DNA of 64,000 nucleotides from Oscillospiraceae bacterium (GTDB lineage: Bacteria; Bacillota; Clostridia; Oscillospirales; CAG-382). The stretch is taken from NCBI GenBank assembly GCA_015064945.1, contig SVRF01000004.1, forward strand, positions 1 to 64,000, in the 5' to 3' direction. Below are positions 26,550 through 35,628 of the stretch, piece by piece. Position 1 is the first letter of the stretch, and every line of letters begins with the position of its first letter. Below the pieces are notes generated by a model. It saw nothing but the letters and a program-made list of their open reading frames with translations, was not told the origin of the DNA and ran no database searches. The position numbers and the translations under genes were made by a program.

Positions 26550-27986
26550 TTATACAGCCGCACCGTCGGGAATATTTTTAATAAGCTTTTTGTAAAGGGA
26601 TGCGAACAAAACAAGACTGACCGTTATAGACATCATCTCTGCAATGGGGAAAGACCACCAAACGGCAGAGATCTTACCTGTAAGGGACAGCAAATACGCC
26701 GCAGGGACAAGCACCACAAGCTGACGGGCGGCAGAAACGATCATAGAGTTTATGCCCTTGCCCAAAGCCTGGAATACAGAGCCGATAACTATACAAAAGC
26801 TTGCTATGGGAAGATGCAGACTTATAGTGCCCAAAGCTTTTTCGCCTACCTCATAAAAGCTTTTGAGGTCACAGCCTGCCGGTTCAAAAATGCCGAGCAG
26901 ACCGTGAGCGCAAAAGCGCATTACAAGACAGCCCACGGTAAGGAAGCAGAAGCCTGCCATCATAGCCAAACGCAAAGTCTTCATCATACGCTTGCGGTTG
27001 CCTGCACCGAAATTATAAGCCATTATGGGTATAAGTCCGTTATTAAGGCCGAACATGGGCATAAAGAAGAAGCTTTGCAGTTTGAAATACACATTGTAAA
27101 TTGTGTAGCCCATCTTATTCTCAAACCCATTAAGGATGCGTTGCATAAAATAGGTCATAAACGAACCAATTCCCACCATCAGAATGGAAGGAACGCCAAT
27201 GGCGTATATCTTGCCGATTATCTTAAGGTCGGGACGGAACCTAAACAAGTTAAGCCTTACGTCCTTATTTTTAAGTACGTTAAAGATAACCGCCATACAA
27301 GCAGCGAAGATCTGACCGATTACGGTGGCGTAAGCCGCACCCGCAACGCCAAGACCCAAACCGAAGGGCATTGTTATGCCAAACACCGCTTGCCCCTTGG
27401 AAAAAATAAATATAGGGTCAAGAATTATATTAATAATTGCGCCGGTTCCTTGGGTAAACATTGTATAAAGAGTTCTGCCTGTTGCCTGAAGCAGGCGTTC
27501 GAACATTATCTGAAAATAAACGCCGAAGGAAAGCAGACAAACTATACGCAGATATTGGATGCCGAACTCCTTGGTTTGAGCGTCCACATTGCAGGAGTTC
27601 ATATAAATATCCACACCGAAAAAGCCGAAAAGAAGAAACGCCAAATATGCCATAAGGGCAAGGAATACGCCGTTTTCCGCAATGCGATTGGCACGGTCAA
27701 ACTTCTTCTCGCCCAAGGAACGGGAAAGAAGGGCGTTAACGCCCACGGCAGTACCGGTGCCCACGCCGATAAGTATGTTTTGCACAGGGAATGCCGCACC
27801 CACAGCGTCAAGCGCTGAGGCGCTTACCTTGGCAACAAATACGCTATCCACCACGTTGTACAACGCCTGCACCATCATAGATATTATCATAGGTACTGAC
27901 ATCGTAATAAGCAGTTTGCCCACGGGCATAGTGCCCATTTTGTTCTCTTTTGGCGGTGCCTTTACCGCAGAACCGACTTCGCTCAT
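26550..27986 (-). CDS. MATE family efflux transporter
   Basis: 478 residues with about twelve hydrophobic helices and the MATE N-terminal pattern LLITMSVPMIISMMVQALYN, VVDSVFVAKVSA. It exports cations or drugs using an ion gradient; the substrate is unknown. It lies between the NuoEF/GltD-type operon (21-bp gap upstream) and deoC (12-bp gap downstream), so the minus-strand genes from 32294 to 23687 may be one long transcript. No functional link to either neighbour is evident. Confidence 0.9.
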   Translation of the reverse strand: MSEVGSAVKAPPKENKMGTMPVGKLLITMSVPMIISMMVQALYNVVDSVFVAKVSASALDAVGAAFPVQNILIGVGTGTAVGVNALLSRSLGEKKFDRANRIAENGVFLALMAYLAFLLFGFFGVDIYMNSCNVDAQTKEFGIQYLRIVCLLSFGVYFQIMFERLLQATGRTLYTMFTQGTGAIINIILDPIFIFSKGQAVFGITMPFGLGLGVAGAAYATVIGQIFAACMAVIFNVLKNKDVRLNLFRFRPDLKIIGKIYAIGVPSILMVGIGSFMTYFMQRILNGFENKMGYTIYNVYFKLQSFFFMPMFGLNNGLIPIMAYNFGAGNRKRMMKTLRLAMMAGFCFLTVGCLVMRFCAHGLLGIFEPAGCDLKSFYEVGEKALGTISLHLPIASFCIVIGSVFQALGKGINSMIVSAARQLVVLVPAAYLLSLTGKISAVWWSFPIAEMMSITVSLVLFASLYKKLIKNIPDGAAV

Positions 27987-28007
27987 TTTTAACCTCTGAA
28001 TATAAAA

Positions 28008-30032
28008 CTAAATCAACTTCTTAAGTGCGCCCGTGGGACAAAGCTCTACGCATTTGCCGCAGTCGGCACAAACTTTTGTTATATCCTTGTTTGCAAATTC
28101 GGGCTTGATAACGGTGGTAAAGCCCCTGCCTACCAAGCCGAGAATGCCCTGCTTTGCAACCTCGTCACAAACACGCACGCACAGACCGCAAAGTATACAC
28201 TTACCGTTGTTTCTTTCGATAAGCTCCAGCTTTGTCTCGCTTTCGGTACGGCGTTTTGCGCCTTCAAACCTTACGGTATTGATATACATATCACTGTAAC
28301 GAATAAGCTTACAGTCCTTGTAATCGTGACAGCCGCATTCAAGACAGCGCTTTGCCTCCGCTCTTGCAGCCTCTTCGGAAAATCCAAGATATATCTCGCC
28401 GAAGTCCTTTTTGCGTTCTTCTGCGGGACGGATGGGCATTTCCGCACGGGGAAGCTTTTCTCTGTCCTCAAAGTCCTTTTCGCTTACCTTGCGTTCGGAA
28501 AGGAATGGCTTTCTGTAGGGAACATCTGCGCCCTTAAGATATGCATCTACAACCAACGCCGCACGGTTACCTTCGCCGATTGCCTCGACTGCTATGCTTG
28601 CGCCCTTGTTGGTAGCATCACCTATGGCGAATACGCCTTCTATATTGGTGCGGAAGCTGTTTTCATCAGCGGCAATAATACCTCTGCGATTAAGCTCCAA
28701 GGTTTCAAAGCCATTTACGCACACCTTTTGACCGATAGCGGCAATAAAGCTGTCCGCTTCGATATACTCAAATTTGCCCTCTACGGGAACGGGGCTTCTT
28801 CTGCCGCCTGCATCGGGCTCACCCAGCTCCATAACCTGAAGCTTTACGGATTTAAGAACACCGTCTTCCCCTATCAACTCGCAGGGGTTAACAAGGAAGC
28901 GGAAGTTTACGCCCTCTTCCTTTGCTTCTTCGATCTCTATCTTTTCCGCAGGCATTTCCTTTTCGGTACGACGGTAAACAACGGTTACTTCTTTTGCACC
29001 GAGTCTTACTGCGCTGCGGCAAGCGTCCATAGCGGTATTACCGCCGCCAACGATGACAACTTTTTCACCGACGGAAACAGGGTTACCCTCTGCAATACTG
29101 CGCAAAAATTCTATGCCGCCGTATACGCCCTTAAGCTCCTCACCGGGGCAGCCTACCTTCATACCTGTCCATGCACCGATAGCAACTATAACTGCATCGT
29201 TCTGCGCCTTAAGCTCCTCAAAGCTTGCGTCTTTGCCGATAGTTACGCCGCAGCGTATTTCTACGCCTGCCTTTTGGATATGGGCTATTTCCTTATCCAA
29301 AACAGCCTTGGGCAAACGGTATTCAGGTATACCGTAACGAAGCATACCGCCCGCCTTGGGCATCTGCTCGTAAATAGTTACGGAATGGCCCTTAAGTGCC
29401 AGAAAATATGCGGTGGTAAGGCCGCCGGGGCCGCCGCCGATAACAGCAACCTTTTTGCCTGTGGGCGCTTCCTTTATTATTTCCTGTTCGTCTGCAGCAA
29501 GCACTCTGTCTGCCGCAAAGAACTTAAGCTGTGCTATGGACAAAGGCTGTTCCACATATTTTCTGCGGCAAGCCTTTTCACAGGGGTGAGGGCACACTCT
29601 GCCGATGGATGCGGGCAGAGGAAGCTTTTCCCTTAAAATACGAACTGCTTCTGCATCGTCACCTTCTGCTATTGCCTTTACATAACCCTGTACGTCTGTA
29701 CCTGCAGGGCAGTTAAGGCCGCAGGGGCCTTTACAGTCACCGTCATGGTCGCTCATAAGCAGTTCAAGCGCAAGCTTGCGGGATGCAAGCACGCGAGGGC
29801 TGTTTGTATCGATATCCATACCGTCGCTTGCTACCGTAGAGCAAGCACGCATAAGCTTGGGCATGCCCTTTGCTTCTACAACGCAAAGACCGCATGCGCC
29901 GTAGTTTTTAACAAGCTCGCTCTCGCACAGGGTGGGTATCTCCACACCGCCGCGACGGGCTATTTGCAAAATAGTTTCGCCCTTTTCGCCCGTAAGGGGA
30001 ATACCGTTTATTATAATATTTATCTTTTCCAT
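28008..30032 (-). CDS. GltD-like flavoprotein subunit with 2Fe-2S and 4Fe-4S domains (StnC-like)
   Basis: 674 residues. An N-terminal 2Fe-2S ferredoxin domain (about 1-75; CESELVKNYGACGLCVVEA ... CS) comes first. A Cys-rich segment (GPCGLNCPAGTDVQGY, IGRVCPHPCEKACRR) and a two-dinucleotide-domain GltD/NfnB-like core follow, with GGGPGGLTTAYFLA for FAD and GGGNTAMDACRSAVRLGA for NAD(P). C-terminal cysteine motifs (CILCGLCVRVCDEV, CADCGKCVELCPTGALKKLI) bind 4Fe-4S clusters. With the NuoF- and NuoE-like genes upstream this matches the Sporomusa-type (Stn) electron-bifurcating transhydrogenase, which links ferredoxin, NADH and NADPH. Service to a formate dehydrogenase elsewhere is the alternative. 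Confidence 0.82.
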   Translation of the reverse strand: MEKINIIINGIPLTGEKGETILQIARRGGVEIPTLCESELVKNYGACGLCVVEAKGMPKLMRACSTVASDGMDIDTNSPRVLASRKLALELLMSDHDGDCKGPCGLNCPAGTDVQGYVKAIAEGDDAEAVRILREKLPLPASIGRVCPHPCEKACRRKYVEQPLSIAQLKFFAADRVLAADEQEIIKEAPTGKKVAVIGGGPGGLTTAYFLALKGHSVTIYEQMPKAGGMLRYGIPEYRLPKAVLDKEIAHIQKAGVEIRCGVTIGKDASFEELKAQNDAVIVAIGAWTGMKVGCPGEELKGVYGGIEFLRSIAEGNPVSVGEKVVIVGGGNTAMDACRSAVRLGAKEVTVVYRRTEKEMPAEKIEIEEAKEEGVNFRFLVNPCELIGEDGVLKSVKLQVMELGEPDAGGRRSPVPVEGKFEYIEADSFIAAIGQKVCVNGFETLELNRRGIIAADENSFRTNIEGVFAIGDATNKGASIAVEAIGEGNRAALVVDAYLKGADVPYRKPFLSERKVSEKDFEDREKLPRAEMPIRPAEERKKDFGEIYLGFSEEAARAEAKRCLECGCHDYKDCKLIRYSDMYINTVRFEGAKRRTESETKLELIERNNGKCILCGLCVRVCDEVAKQGILGLVGRGFTTVIKPEFANKDITKVCADCGKCVELCPTGALKKLI

Positions 30033-30051
30033 AATTTGCTTATCCCCCTTC

Positions 30052-31806
30052 TTAGTTTACCTTTACCGCACCGAAACGGCAAACGGTAGCGCATTTTCCG
30101 CACTTAATACATTTATCGCTGTCAATAACGAAATATTCCTTAACCTTGCCGCTTATTGCGCCAACGGGACAATTGCGGGAGCACAAAGAACAGCCAACGC
30201 ATTTTTCTTTGTCTATACTGTACTGTCTTAACGCGGCACATTCGCCTGCAGGGCACTTCTTTTCGTTGATGTGTGCTTCAAACTCTTCCCTAAAATACTT
30301 AATTGCGGTAAGTACAGGGTTGGGTGCTGTCTGCCCGAGGCCGCAAAGGGCACCGTCCTTGATGCCAAGGCAAAGCTCGGTAAGCAGTTCTATATCACCT
30401 TCCTTACCTTCACCTTCGGTGATACGGCTGAGCACCTCAAGCATACGCTTGGTGCCTATACGGCAATGTATACACTTACCGCAGGATTCCTTAGCGGTAA
30501 AGTCAAGGAAGAACCTTGCCATATTAACCATACAGGTGCCTTCATCCATAACAACCATACCGCCGGAGCCCATTATTGCACCGGTTGCACCAAGGCACTT
30601 GTAATCTATAATTGTGTCAAGCAGCTCTGCAGGGATACAGCCGCCGGAAGGGCCGCCCATCTGAACAGCCTTAAACTCCTTACCGTCTCTTATACCGCCG
30701 CCGATATCGTAAATAACGTGACGCAGGGTCTTACCCATAGGAACTTCCACAAGACCGCCGCGGTTTATCTTGCCTGTAAGGGCAAATACCTTTGTACCCT
30801 TGCTGTTTTCGGTACCCATTGCAGAAAAGGCACTGCCGCCGTTGTTAATTATCCACGCAACGTTTGCAAAGGTTTCTACATTGTTGATATTGGAAGGAAG
30901 GTCGTTATAACCCTTTTGTGCAGGGAAAGGAGGCTTAAGGCGAGGCATACCGCGCTTACCCTCAAGACTTTCGATAAGTGCGGTTTCTTCCCCGCACACG
31001 AAAGCGCCTGCACCTGCTTTTATACGCATGGTGCAAGAGAAGCCGCTACCCATAATATTGTTGCCCAAATAGCCCTTTTCGGTTGCCGCCGCTATAGCTT
31101 TTTCAAGACGCTTGATAGCAAGGGGATATTCCGCACGAACGTATACAACCATCTCGGATGCACCGATAGCATAAGCACCGATAAGCATACCTTCTATAAG
31201 GGTATGAGGGTCACTTTCTATAACTGCACGGTCCATAAACGCACCGGGGTCACCCTCGTCTGCGTTACAGATAAGATACTTCTTGTCACCTGCGGAAGCT
31301 CTTGCGGCGTTCCACTTAAACCAAGTGGGGAAGCCTGCGCCACCCCTGCCTGCAAGACCGGATATCTTTATTTCCTCTATTACGTCCTCAGGGCTCATAT
31401 CGGAAAGAACCTTGCGGATTGCACCGTAGCCGCCCTTTGCCTCATAAGCCTCGATCTTGTCGGGGTCGATTATACCGCAGTTGCGAAGAGCAATACGGGT
31501 TTGAAGTTCCAGAAAGCTCTTATCTTCCTCGGATATCTCTATATCTGCAAGGGAAGAAAGCTCCCCTGCTCTTACTGCGCTTACTATTCTTTCACCGTCT
31601 TTTTCGGAAACACGCACCAAGCGTTTTACCAAAGCATCGCCGTCATAAATATCAACGATCGGCTCCAGATAGCACATACCTATACAGCCCGTGATTTCTA
31701 CGGAAAAGCTATCCTCTGCCTTACGGTTTACCGTTAATGCGTTATGTACCTGTGCCGCACCTGCCGCAAGACCGCAGCTACCCTGACCTACTACTATACG
31801 CATCAT
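30052..31806 (-). CDS. NuoF/HydB-like NADH-binding subunit (StnB-like)
   Basis: 584 residues. An N-terminal thioredoxin-like domain (GSCGLAAGA ... TGCIGMCYLEP) precedes the NuoF core with FMN/NADH motifs (GLAGRGGAGFPTWFKW, CNADEGDPGAFMDR). The 4Fe-4S motif SCGKCIHCRIGTKR follows, then a C-terminal 2x4Fe-4S ferredoxin domain (CVGCSLCSRNCP, CIKCGKCATVCRFGAVKV). This is the electron-bifurcating core shared by HydB and StnB. It overlaps the NuoE-like gene by 4 bp; a second ATG one codon in is equally possible. There is no HydA [FeFe]-hydrogenase gene beside it, so a transhydrogenase role is preferred. Confidence 0.88.
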   Translation of the reverse strand: MMRIVVGQGSCGLAAGAAQVHNALTVNRKAEDSFSVEITGCIGMCYLEPIVDIYDGDALVKRLVRVSEKDGERIVSAVRAGELSSLADIEISEEDKSFLELQTRIALRNCGIIDPDKIEAYEAKGGYGAIRKVLSDMSPEDVIEEIKISGLAGRGGAGFPTWFKWNAARASAGDKKYLICNADEGDPGAFMDRAVIESDPHTLIEGMLIGAYAIGASEMVVYVRAEYPLAIKRLEKAIAAATEKGYLGNNIMGSGFSCTMRIKAGAGAFVCGEETALIESLEGKRGMPRLKPPFPAQKGYNDLPSNINNVETFANVAWIINNGGSAFSAMGTENSKGTKVFALTGKINRGGLVEVPMGKTLRHVIYDIGGGIRDGKEFKAVQMGGPSGGCIPAELLDTIIDYKCLGATGAIMGSGGMVVMDEGTCMVNMARFFLDFTAKESCGKCIHCRIGTKRMLEVLSRITEGEGKEGDIELLTELCLGIKDGALCGLGQTAPNPVLTAIKYFREEFEAHINEKKCPAGECAALRQYSIDKEKCVGCSLCSRNCPVGAISGKVKEYFVIDSDKCIKCGKCATVCRFGAVKVN

Positions 31807-32294
31807 TCTGCCGCCTCCTTCTTTAAGCCCTCAAGTATTGCCACGGCTTTATCGGGGGTGAGAGAGCCGTAGGTTGCGTCGTCTATCATCATAACGGGAG
31901 AAAGACTGCAACAGCCCAAACAAGCAACGTTTTTAAGGGAGAACAAGCCGTCATCGGTGGTGCCGCCGTCCTCGATACCCAAATGCTCACATATTGCCTT
32001 TTCTATACCATCTGCACCGTTAACATGGCAGGCAGTACCCTTGCAAAGCATTATAAGATGCTTGCCCACAGGCTTAAGTCTGAACTGAGTATAGAAGGTT
32101 GCAACACCCATTACTTTTGCAGGAGTGCTGCCTGTGTTTGCCGCTATGTGATATATTACATCAGTGGGCAGATAGCCATAAATATCCTGCGCTTTCTGCA
32201 ACACCGTTATAAGATTTCCGCTGTCGCCGCCGTAACGCTTAAGAACATCATCCAAAAGCGCAAGGTCGCTCTTTGCACAATTACAGTTGCACAT
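31803..32294 (-). CDS. NuoE-like thioredoxin-fold 2Fe-2S subunit (StnA-like)
   Basis: 163 residues. A helical N-terminus (LLDDVLKRYGGDSGNLITVL) precedes the conserved ATFYTQFRLKP and a thioredoxin-like 2Fe-2S domain with ligands in CKGTACHVNGA and CLGCCSLSPVMMID. It passes electrons to the NuoF-like subunit. It is the first gene of the operon, with a GGAGGAG ribosome-binding site and a sigma-A promoter at 32332-32360. Confidence 0.9.
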   Translation of the reverse strand: MCNCNCAKSDLALLDDVLKRYGGDSGNLITVLQKAQDIYGYLPTDVIYHIAANTGSTPAKVMGVATFYTQFRLKPVGKHLIMLCKGTACHVNGADGIEKAICEHLGIEDGGTTDDGLFSLKNVACLGCCSLSPVMMIDDATYGSLTPDKAVAILEGLKKEAAE

Positions 32295-32331
32295 AAAAAA
32301 CTCCTCCGATATAAATTAAAGTCCACTTTGC

Positions 32332-32360
32332 ATTTTAACTCATATTTATAATAAAGTCAA
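32332..32360 (-). promoter_or_regulatory. Sigma-A promoter of the NuoEF/GltD-type operon
   Basis: Minus strand TTGACT (32355-32360), 17-bp spacer, TAAAAT (32332-32337), about 38 bp before the ATG. Confidence 0.75.
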
Positions 32361-32422
32361 CACATTTCGTTAAATTAAATCAAAAGGTGTAATTTGGAAA
32401 CGCATAGCCCTATTAAGAATAT

Positions 32423-32526
32423 CGGCTTATCAAAGAGCCGTGACAATCACCTCAAGAAGTTTGACGACTTCTTGAGGACCCCGACAAAAAGCACCGCAAG
32501 AGAAGTAAGCGCTTCTCTTGCGGTGC
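32423..32526 (-). terminator. Three successive hairpins ending the helveticin-J-like gene
   Basis: Stems at 32423-32440 (CGGCT/AGCCG), 32450-32477 (CCTCAAGAAG/CTTCTTGAGG) and 32491-32526 (GCACCGCAAGAGAAG with its complement). The last is followed on the minus strand by TTTTTG and looks like the true terminator. The other two lie between it and the next promoter. Confidence 0.65.
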
Positions 32527-32540
32527 AGGACATACAGAAA

Positions 32541-34913
32541 CTATTGGTTGTTGCTTATCATTTTCCTAAGCACGGCACAGTCGGTGGTGTTTACGGCTTT
32601 ATCCGCCGTTAGGTCGCTTGCCGCAAAATAACAGCCGCTAAGCGTTACCGCTTGAGAAACGTGCTTGCGCAATTGCAAATAGTCTGCCGTGGAGATATTT
32701 GCGTCACCGTTGATATCACCGTTTACGATGATAAGGGCTTCATCCGCCACTTTACCGCTACGGTCAAGGCTTTGTATCTTGTACCCCGTGCCTATATAAC
32801 CGCTTGTGATAACTTGGTTTTGCGAGTTTACTATCTGCAAGGTGTTGGTGTTGCCGAAAAGTGCTGTTACGGCATCGCCCTGCGTTCCTATGACTATACC
32901 GCTCAGCATACCGTCTTCCAATGTGTTTGTTGTACCGATATATTTCAAGCTGAAGTCGTCAACAATTACGGGGTCTGCCGCATAAGCAGTGCTGAGGGTA
33001 CGGATCACGGTTTGGTTGGCGTTGTCTTTAATGGGCTGTATCGCAACGTACACAGTACCGTTATATACCTTTATACCCTGTGCGGTCTGCATAAATGCAG
33101 GCAGTCTGTATACTGCGCTTAGGGTGGTGTTACCGCCGTTTGTGTACAAATATTTGTATATACGCGGCAGTTGCATTTTAGAGCCGGAATTACCCGTCAT
33201 ATACAAAAACTTTTGGTCCGTACCAACACCGTCTGCTTCAAACCCTTGGAAAGAATTGTTTGGCTTGTTGTTAAGCTTAAAGTTGCTTTTTACCAAAGAT
33301 GCAGCATTTTTCAGGGAATAACTGCCGCCACCTGCGCTGTTTATGGCCTGATTAAGCAAGCTTGTAGTATACACCGTATAGTAAATATCGTCGGAGTTAA
33401 ACTGCGTGCGAAAAACTATTCTGTTATCGCCGGAAGAAGTGTTGGATACAGCCACACGCTTTACCGCCGTACTGTCAAGAGCGCTTCCGTCAGCACTTGC
33501 ATACTGAGTTCCGTTAACGGTGACCGCCGTATAAGAAGCCCCTGTTGCGGAGCTTGCGTCCACCTTATACTGTAGCCTTTGTATTGTTGTTGCAAAACTG
33601 TCGCTACCCGTTACGGGTGCGCCGCCCGTCCACAGATAGGTGGTGCCTGCAATGCTTTGGTCCACATCCAGGCTTTCGCCTATACCTGCACCTTTAAGCA
33701 CTATATAATCCTTCGCCTCAGCCACGTTACCGTTTGGAATACAACGGCTGATATAGGTATCCGTTCCGTGCTTTTGGCTGACGTACAGCTCTGCCATATT
33801 CTCGGTATAAGCAAAGTTCTGCACTATGTCGTCAACAGGCAGACCCTTTACCGTATGCTTGTGGTTTGCGTGCATTTGCGTTATGGAATAATCGTCAAGA
33901 GTGTATATTTTCGTTTTGTTCTTCTTGCCGTCACCCGTAGTATCGTCAATAAAAATGCAGTAGAAATTGCCGTTAAGCATATATGCCGTCTCTATTTCCA
34001 CATTAGCCTTAGCGGTAACCGTCCACACTTCTTTAAGGGTAATGGAAGAAGAAGTGTAGCTGTATTTATAAACCTTTGGGGTTTGAGAGCTGGAGCCACC
34101 GGAGAAATAAAGGGTGCTTGTACCGTCAATGCCTAAGCCCTGCATAGAACCGTTGGGCAGGTCGCCGCTATAACTTATTTGTGCAAGCTGACTGCCGCCC
34201 ATATTAGCCATGGAAACCGAGCCGGAGGAGGCGGAAAGCGCGGCATTTATCTCGGAAAAGCTGTAGCAACACAGGTACTGATAATAGGAAGAACCTTTTG
34301 CGAACTTAAGCCAAAACATTATGCGGTCGGAATTAGGCGAAACGCTGAATGCCAAACGAAAAATTCTGCCGCCGGAAACAAGAGCACTGCCGCTTGAAGA
34401 AGCATACAAAAAATTGGTAAGCTTTTTCTCATCGGTTATCCTTGCACCCGTAGATACGGAGGGGTCAGGCGTGTAAATAAAACGGGATACGTTACGTGCC
34501 CAATAGGTTGAAGTATACAGTTCATCGGTGGTATCGGTAATGGTATTACCGTTAAGCCAAACGTAAACCTGCCCTTGGTACTCATAAACAGCCAAAGCCT
34601 CACCGTGACCGTAGCCTTCCAGCTTTACATAGTCAAGGCAGGTGGCGGTAAGACCGTCATCGGACACAAGGCAACGGGAAAGATACACGGAAGAGGTTAC
34701 ACGCTGGGTGGTAAAAACATACCTCTCTCCGCTTGGAGCGTTATAAAAATAAAACTGCTGTACCGCCTTGTTTGTGCCTAAATTCTTAAGAGTCATAACA
34801 GGGTTTGGTGTTTTGGTATAAGAGGTATAGGCGTGCACCTCTTGGAAATCAAAATAAAAAAGCGGTAAACAAAGCACCAAAGCAAGTATCAATGACAAAA
34901 GACGTTTGAACAT
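32541..34913 (-). CDS. Secreted helveticin-J-like tandem-domain protein with dockerin
   Basis: 790 residues from the ATG at 34913, which follows AGGAGGTG and begins a good signal peptide (MFKRLLSLILALVLCLPLFY). Two related halves follow (about 40-360 and 375-670). Each carries elements such as RYVFTTQR / ELYVSQKHGTDTYISR, GHGEAL / GIGESL, a SVSP-type DRIMFW / NRIVFRTQF strand, and a QGLGIDG / QGFEADG motif. This pattern recalls helveticin J class III bacteriocins, with no enzyme motif seen. It ends with a YIGTGY module (about 655-725) and a class B dockerin (ISTADYLQLRKHV, VNTTDCAVLRKM). The helveticin call is tentative; a beta-propeller binding protein is possible. Confidence 0.65.
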   Translation of the reverse strand: MFKRLLSLILALVLCLPLFYFDFQEVHAYTSYTKTPNPVMTLKNLGTNKAVQQFYFYNAPSGERYVFTTQRVTSSVYLSRCLVSDDGLTATCLDYVKLEGYGHGEALAVYEYQGQVYVWLNGNTITDTTDELYTSTYWARNVSRFIYTPDPSVSTGARITDEKKLTNFLYASSSGSALVSGGRIFRLAFSVSPNSDRIMFWLKFAKGSSYYQYLCCYSFSEINAALSASSGSVSMANMGGSQLAQISYSGDLPNGSMQGLGIDGTSTLYFSGGSSSQTPKVYKYSYTSSSITLKEVWTVTAKANVEIETAYMLNGNFYCIFIDDTTGDGKKNKTKIYTLDDYSITQMHANHKHTVKGLPVDDIVQNFAYTENMAELYVSQKHGTDTYISRCIPNGNVAEAKDYIVLKGAGIGESLDVDQSIAGTTYLWTGGAPVTGSDSFATTIQRLQYKVDASSATGASYTAVTVNGTQYASADGSALDSTAVKRVAVSNTSSGDNRIVFRTQFNSDDIYYTVYTTSLLNQAINSAGGGSYSLKNAASLVKSNFKLNNKPNNSFQGFEADGVGTDQKFLYMTGNSGSKMQLPRIYKYLYTNGGNTTLSAVYRLPAFMQTAQGIKVYNGTVYVAIQPIKDNANQTVIRTLSTAYAADPVIVDDFSLKYIGTTNTLEDGMLSGIVIGTQGDAVTALFGNTNTLQIVNSQNQVITSGYIGTGYKIQSLDRSGKVADEALIIVNGDINGDANISTADYLQLRKHVSQAVTLSGCYFAASDLTADKAVNTTDCAVLRKMISNNQ

Positions 34914-34933
34914 AAAACGCACCTCCTTGTTGA

Positions 34934-34962
34934 ATTTTACCATATAATTATATAATTTGCAA
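34934..34962 (-). promoter_or_regulatory. Promoter for the helveticin-J-like dockerin gene
   Basis: Minus strand TTGCAA (34957-34962), 17-bp spacer, TAAAAT (34934-34939), 21 bp upstream of the start. Confidence 0.6.
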
Positions 34963-35042
34963 GAAATTTTATACAAAAGTGTTGTATTAATTCAAAACAA
35001 GTGTTAAAATCTTCACAAGATTTATAAAACGAGGTGATTTCT

Positions 35043-35549
35043 TTGCGGGTTTTTATTGCAATAGAGCTTGAAGATACGGTAAAAAACTACATAGAAGCTG
35101 CGGCAAACAGTCTTGCACTGTTTGGCAACGGAAACTTTTGCAAAAAGGACGCCTACCACATAACCTTAGCGTTTCTTGGGGAGAGGGAGAACCTAAGCAC
35201 CGTAAAAGCGCTGATGGACAGTGTTGAGTTTTCGCCGTTTACCGTCAGCACCGCAAACCTTGGCAATTTCGGCAGTACCTACTTTGTTTCCGTAAAGGAA
35301 AGTCTGCCGCTTAAGAACTTACAGGCGCAGCTTGCAGAAGCGTTAAGAGCAGACAGTGTTTGGTTTGACGAAAAGCCGTTTAAGCCCCATATAACCCTTG
35401 TACGCAGGTTTGAAAAGCGGGGTCAGCCCTTTGTTTTCGTACCCGAAGTCACTTTTGAGGTGAAAGAGATTTCTCTTTTGGAAACGGTCGGTGCAGGAGT
35501 ATACAAAACCCTTTATAAAAAAGCGGGAAAAATGATGAAAAATGTCTGA
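35043..35549 (+). CDS. thpR: RNA 2',3'-cyclic phosphodiesterase (2H family)
   Basis: 168 residues with the two HxT motifs of the 2H phosphoesterase fold: HITLAFLGE and HITLVRRFE, plus an N-terminal RVFIAIEL strand. The family opens 2',3'-cyclic phosphates on RNA ends. The start is taken at TTG 35043, 4-7 nt after GAGGTG; the GTG at 35034 lies inside that ribosome-binding site and is unlikely. It is a stand-alone gene between divergent and co-directional neighbours. Confidence 0.9.
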   Translation: MRVFIAIELEDTVKNYIEAAANSLALFGNGNFCKKDAYHITLAFLGERENLSTVKALMDSVEFSPFTVSTANLGNFGSTYFVSVKESLPLKNLQAQLAEALRADSVWFDEKPFKPHITLVRRFEKRGQPFVFVPEVTFEVKEISLLETVGAGVYKTLYKKAGKMMKNV

Positions 35550-35568
35550 CGTTTTTTGCAAAACACTC

Positions 35569-35597
35569 TTGATATGGTGGTAAAAAGGTGATATACT
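35569..35597 (+). promoter_or_regulatory. Sigma-A promoter
   Basis: TTGATA (35569-35574), 17-bp spacer, TATACT (35592-35597), 32 bp upstream of the next ATG. Confidence 0.65.
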
Positions 35598-35628
35598 TAA
35601 GCCATAAAGACGAAGGAGGAAAAAGGTA

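Noticed and set aside
26469..31737. Long plus-strand frames (449, 436 and 488 codons) over the MATE and NuoEF/GltD-type genes
   Set aside because: Shadows of real minus-strand genes; translations are low-complexity and lack domains.
30052..32294. HydABC bifurcating hydrogenase or respiratory complex I fragment
   Set aside because: No HydA, NuoG or membrane subunits are adjacent, and the third subunit is GltD-like, which fits a transhydrogenase better.
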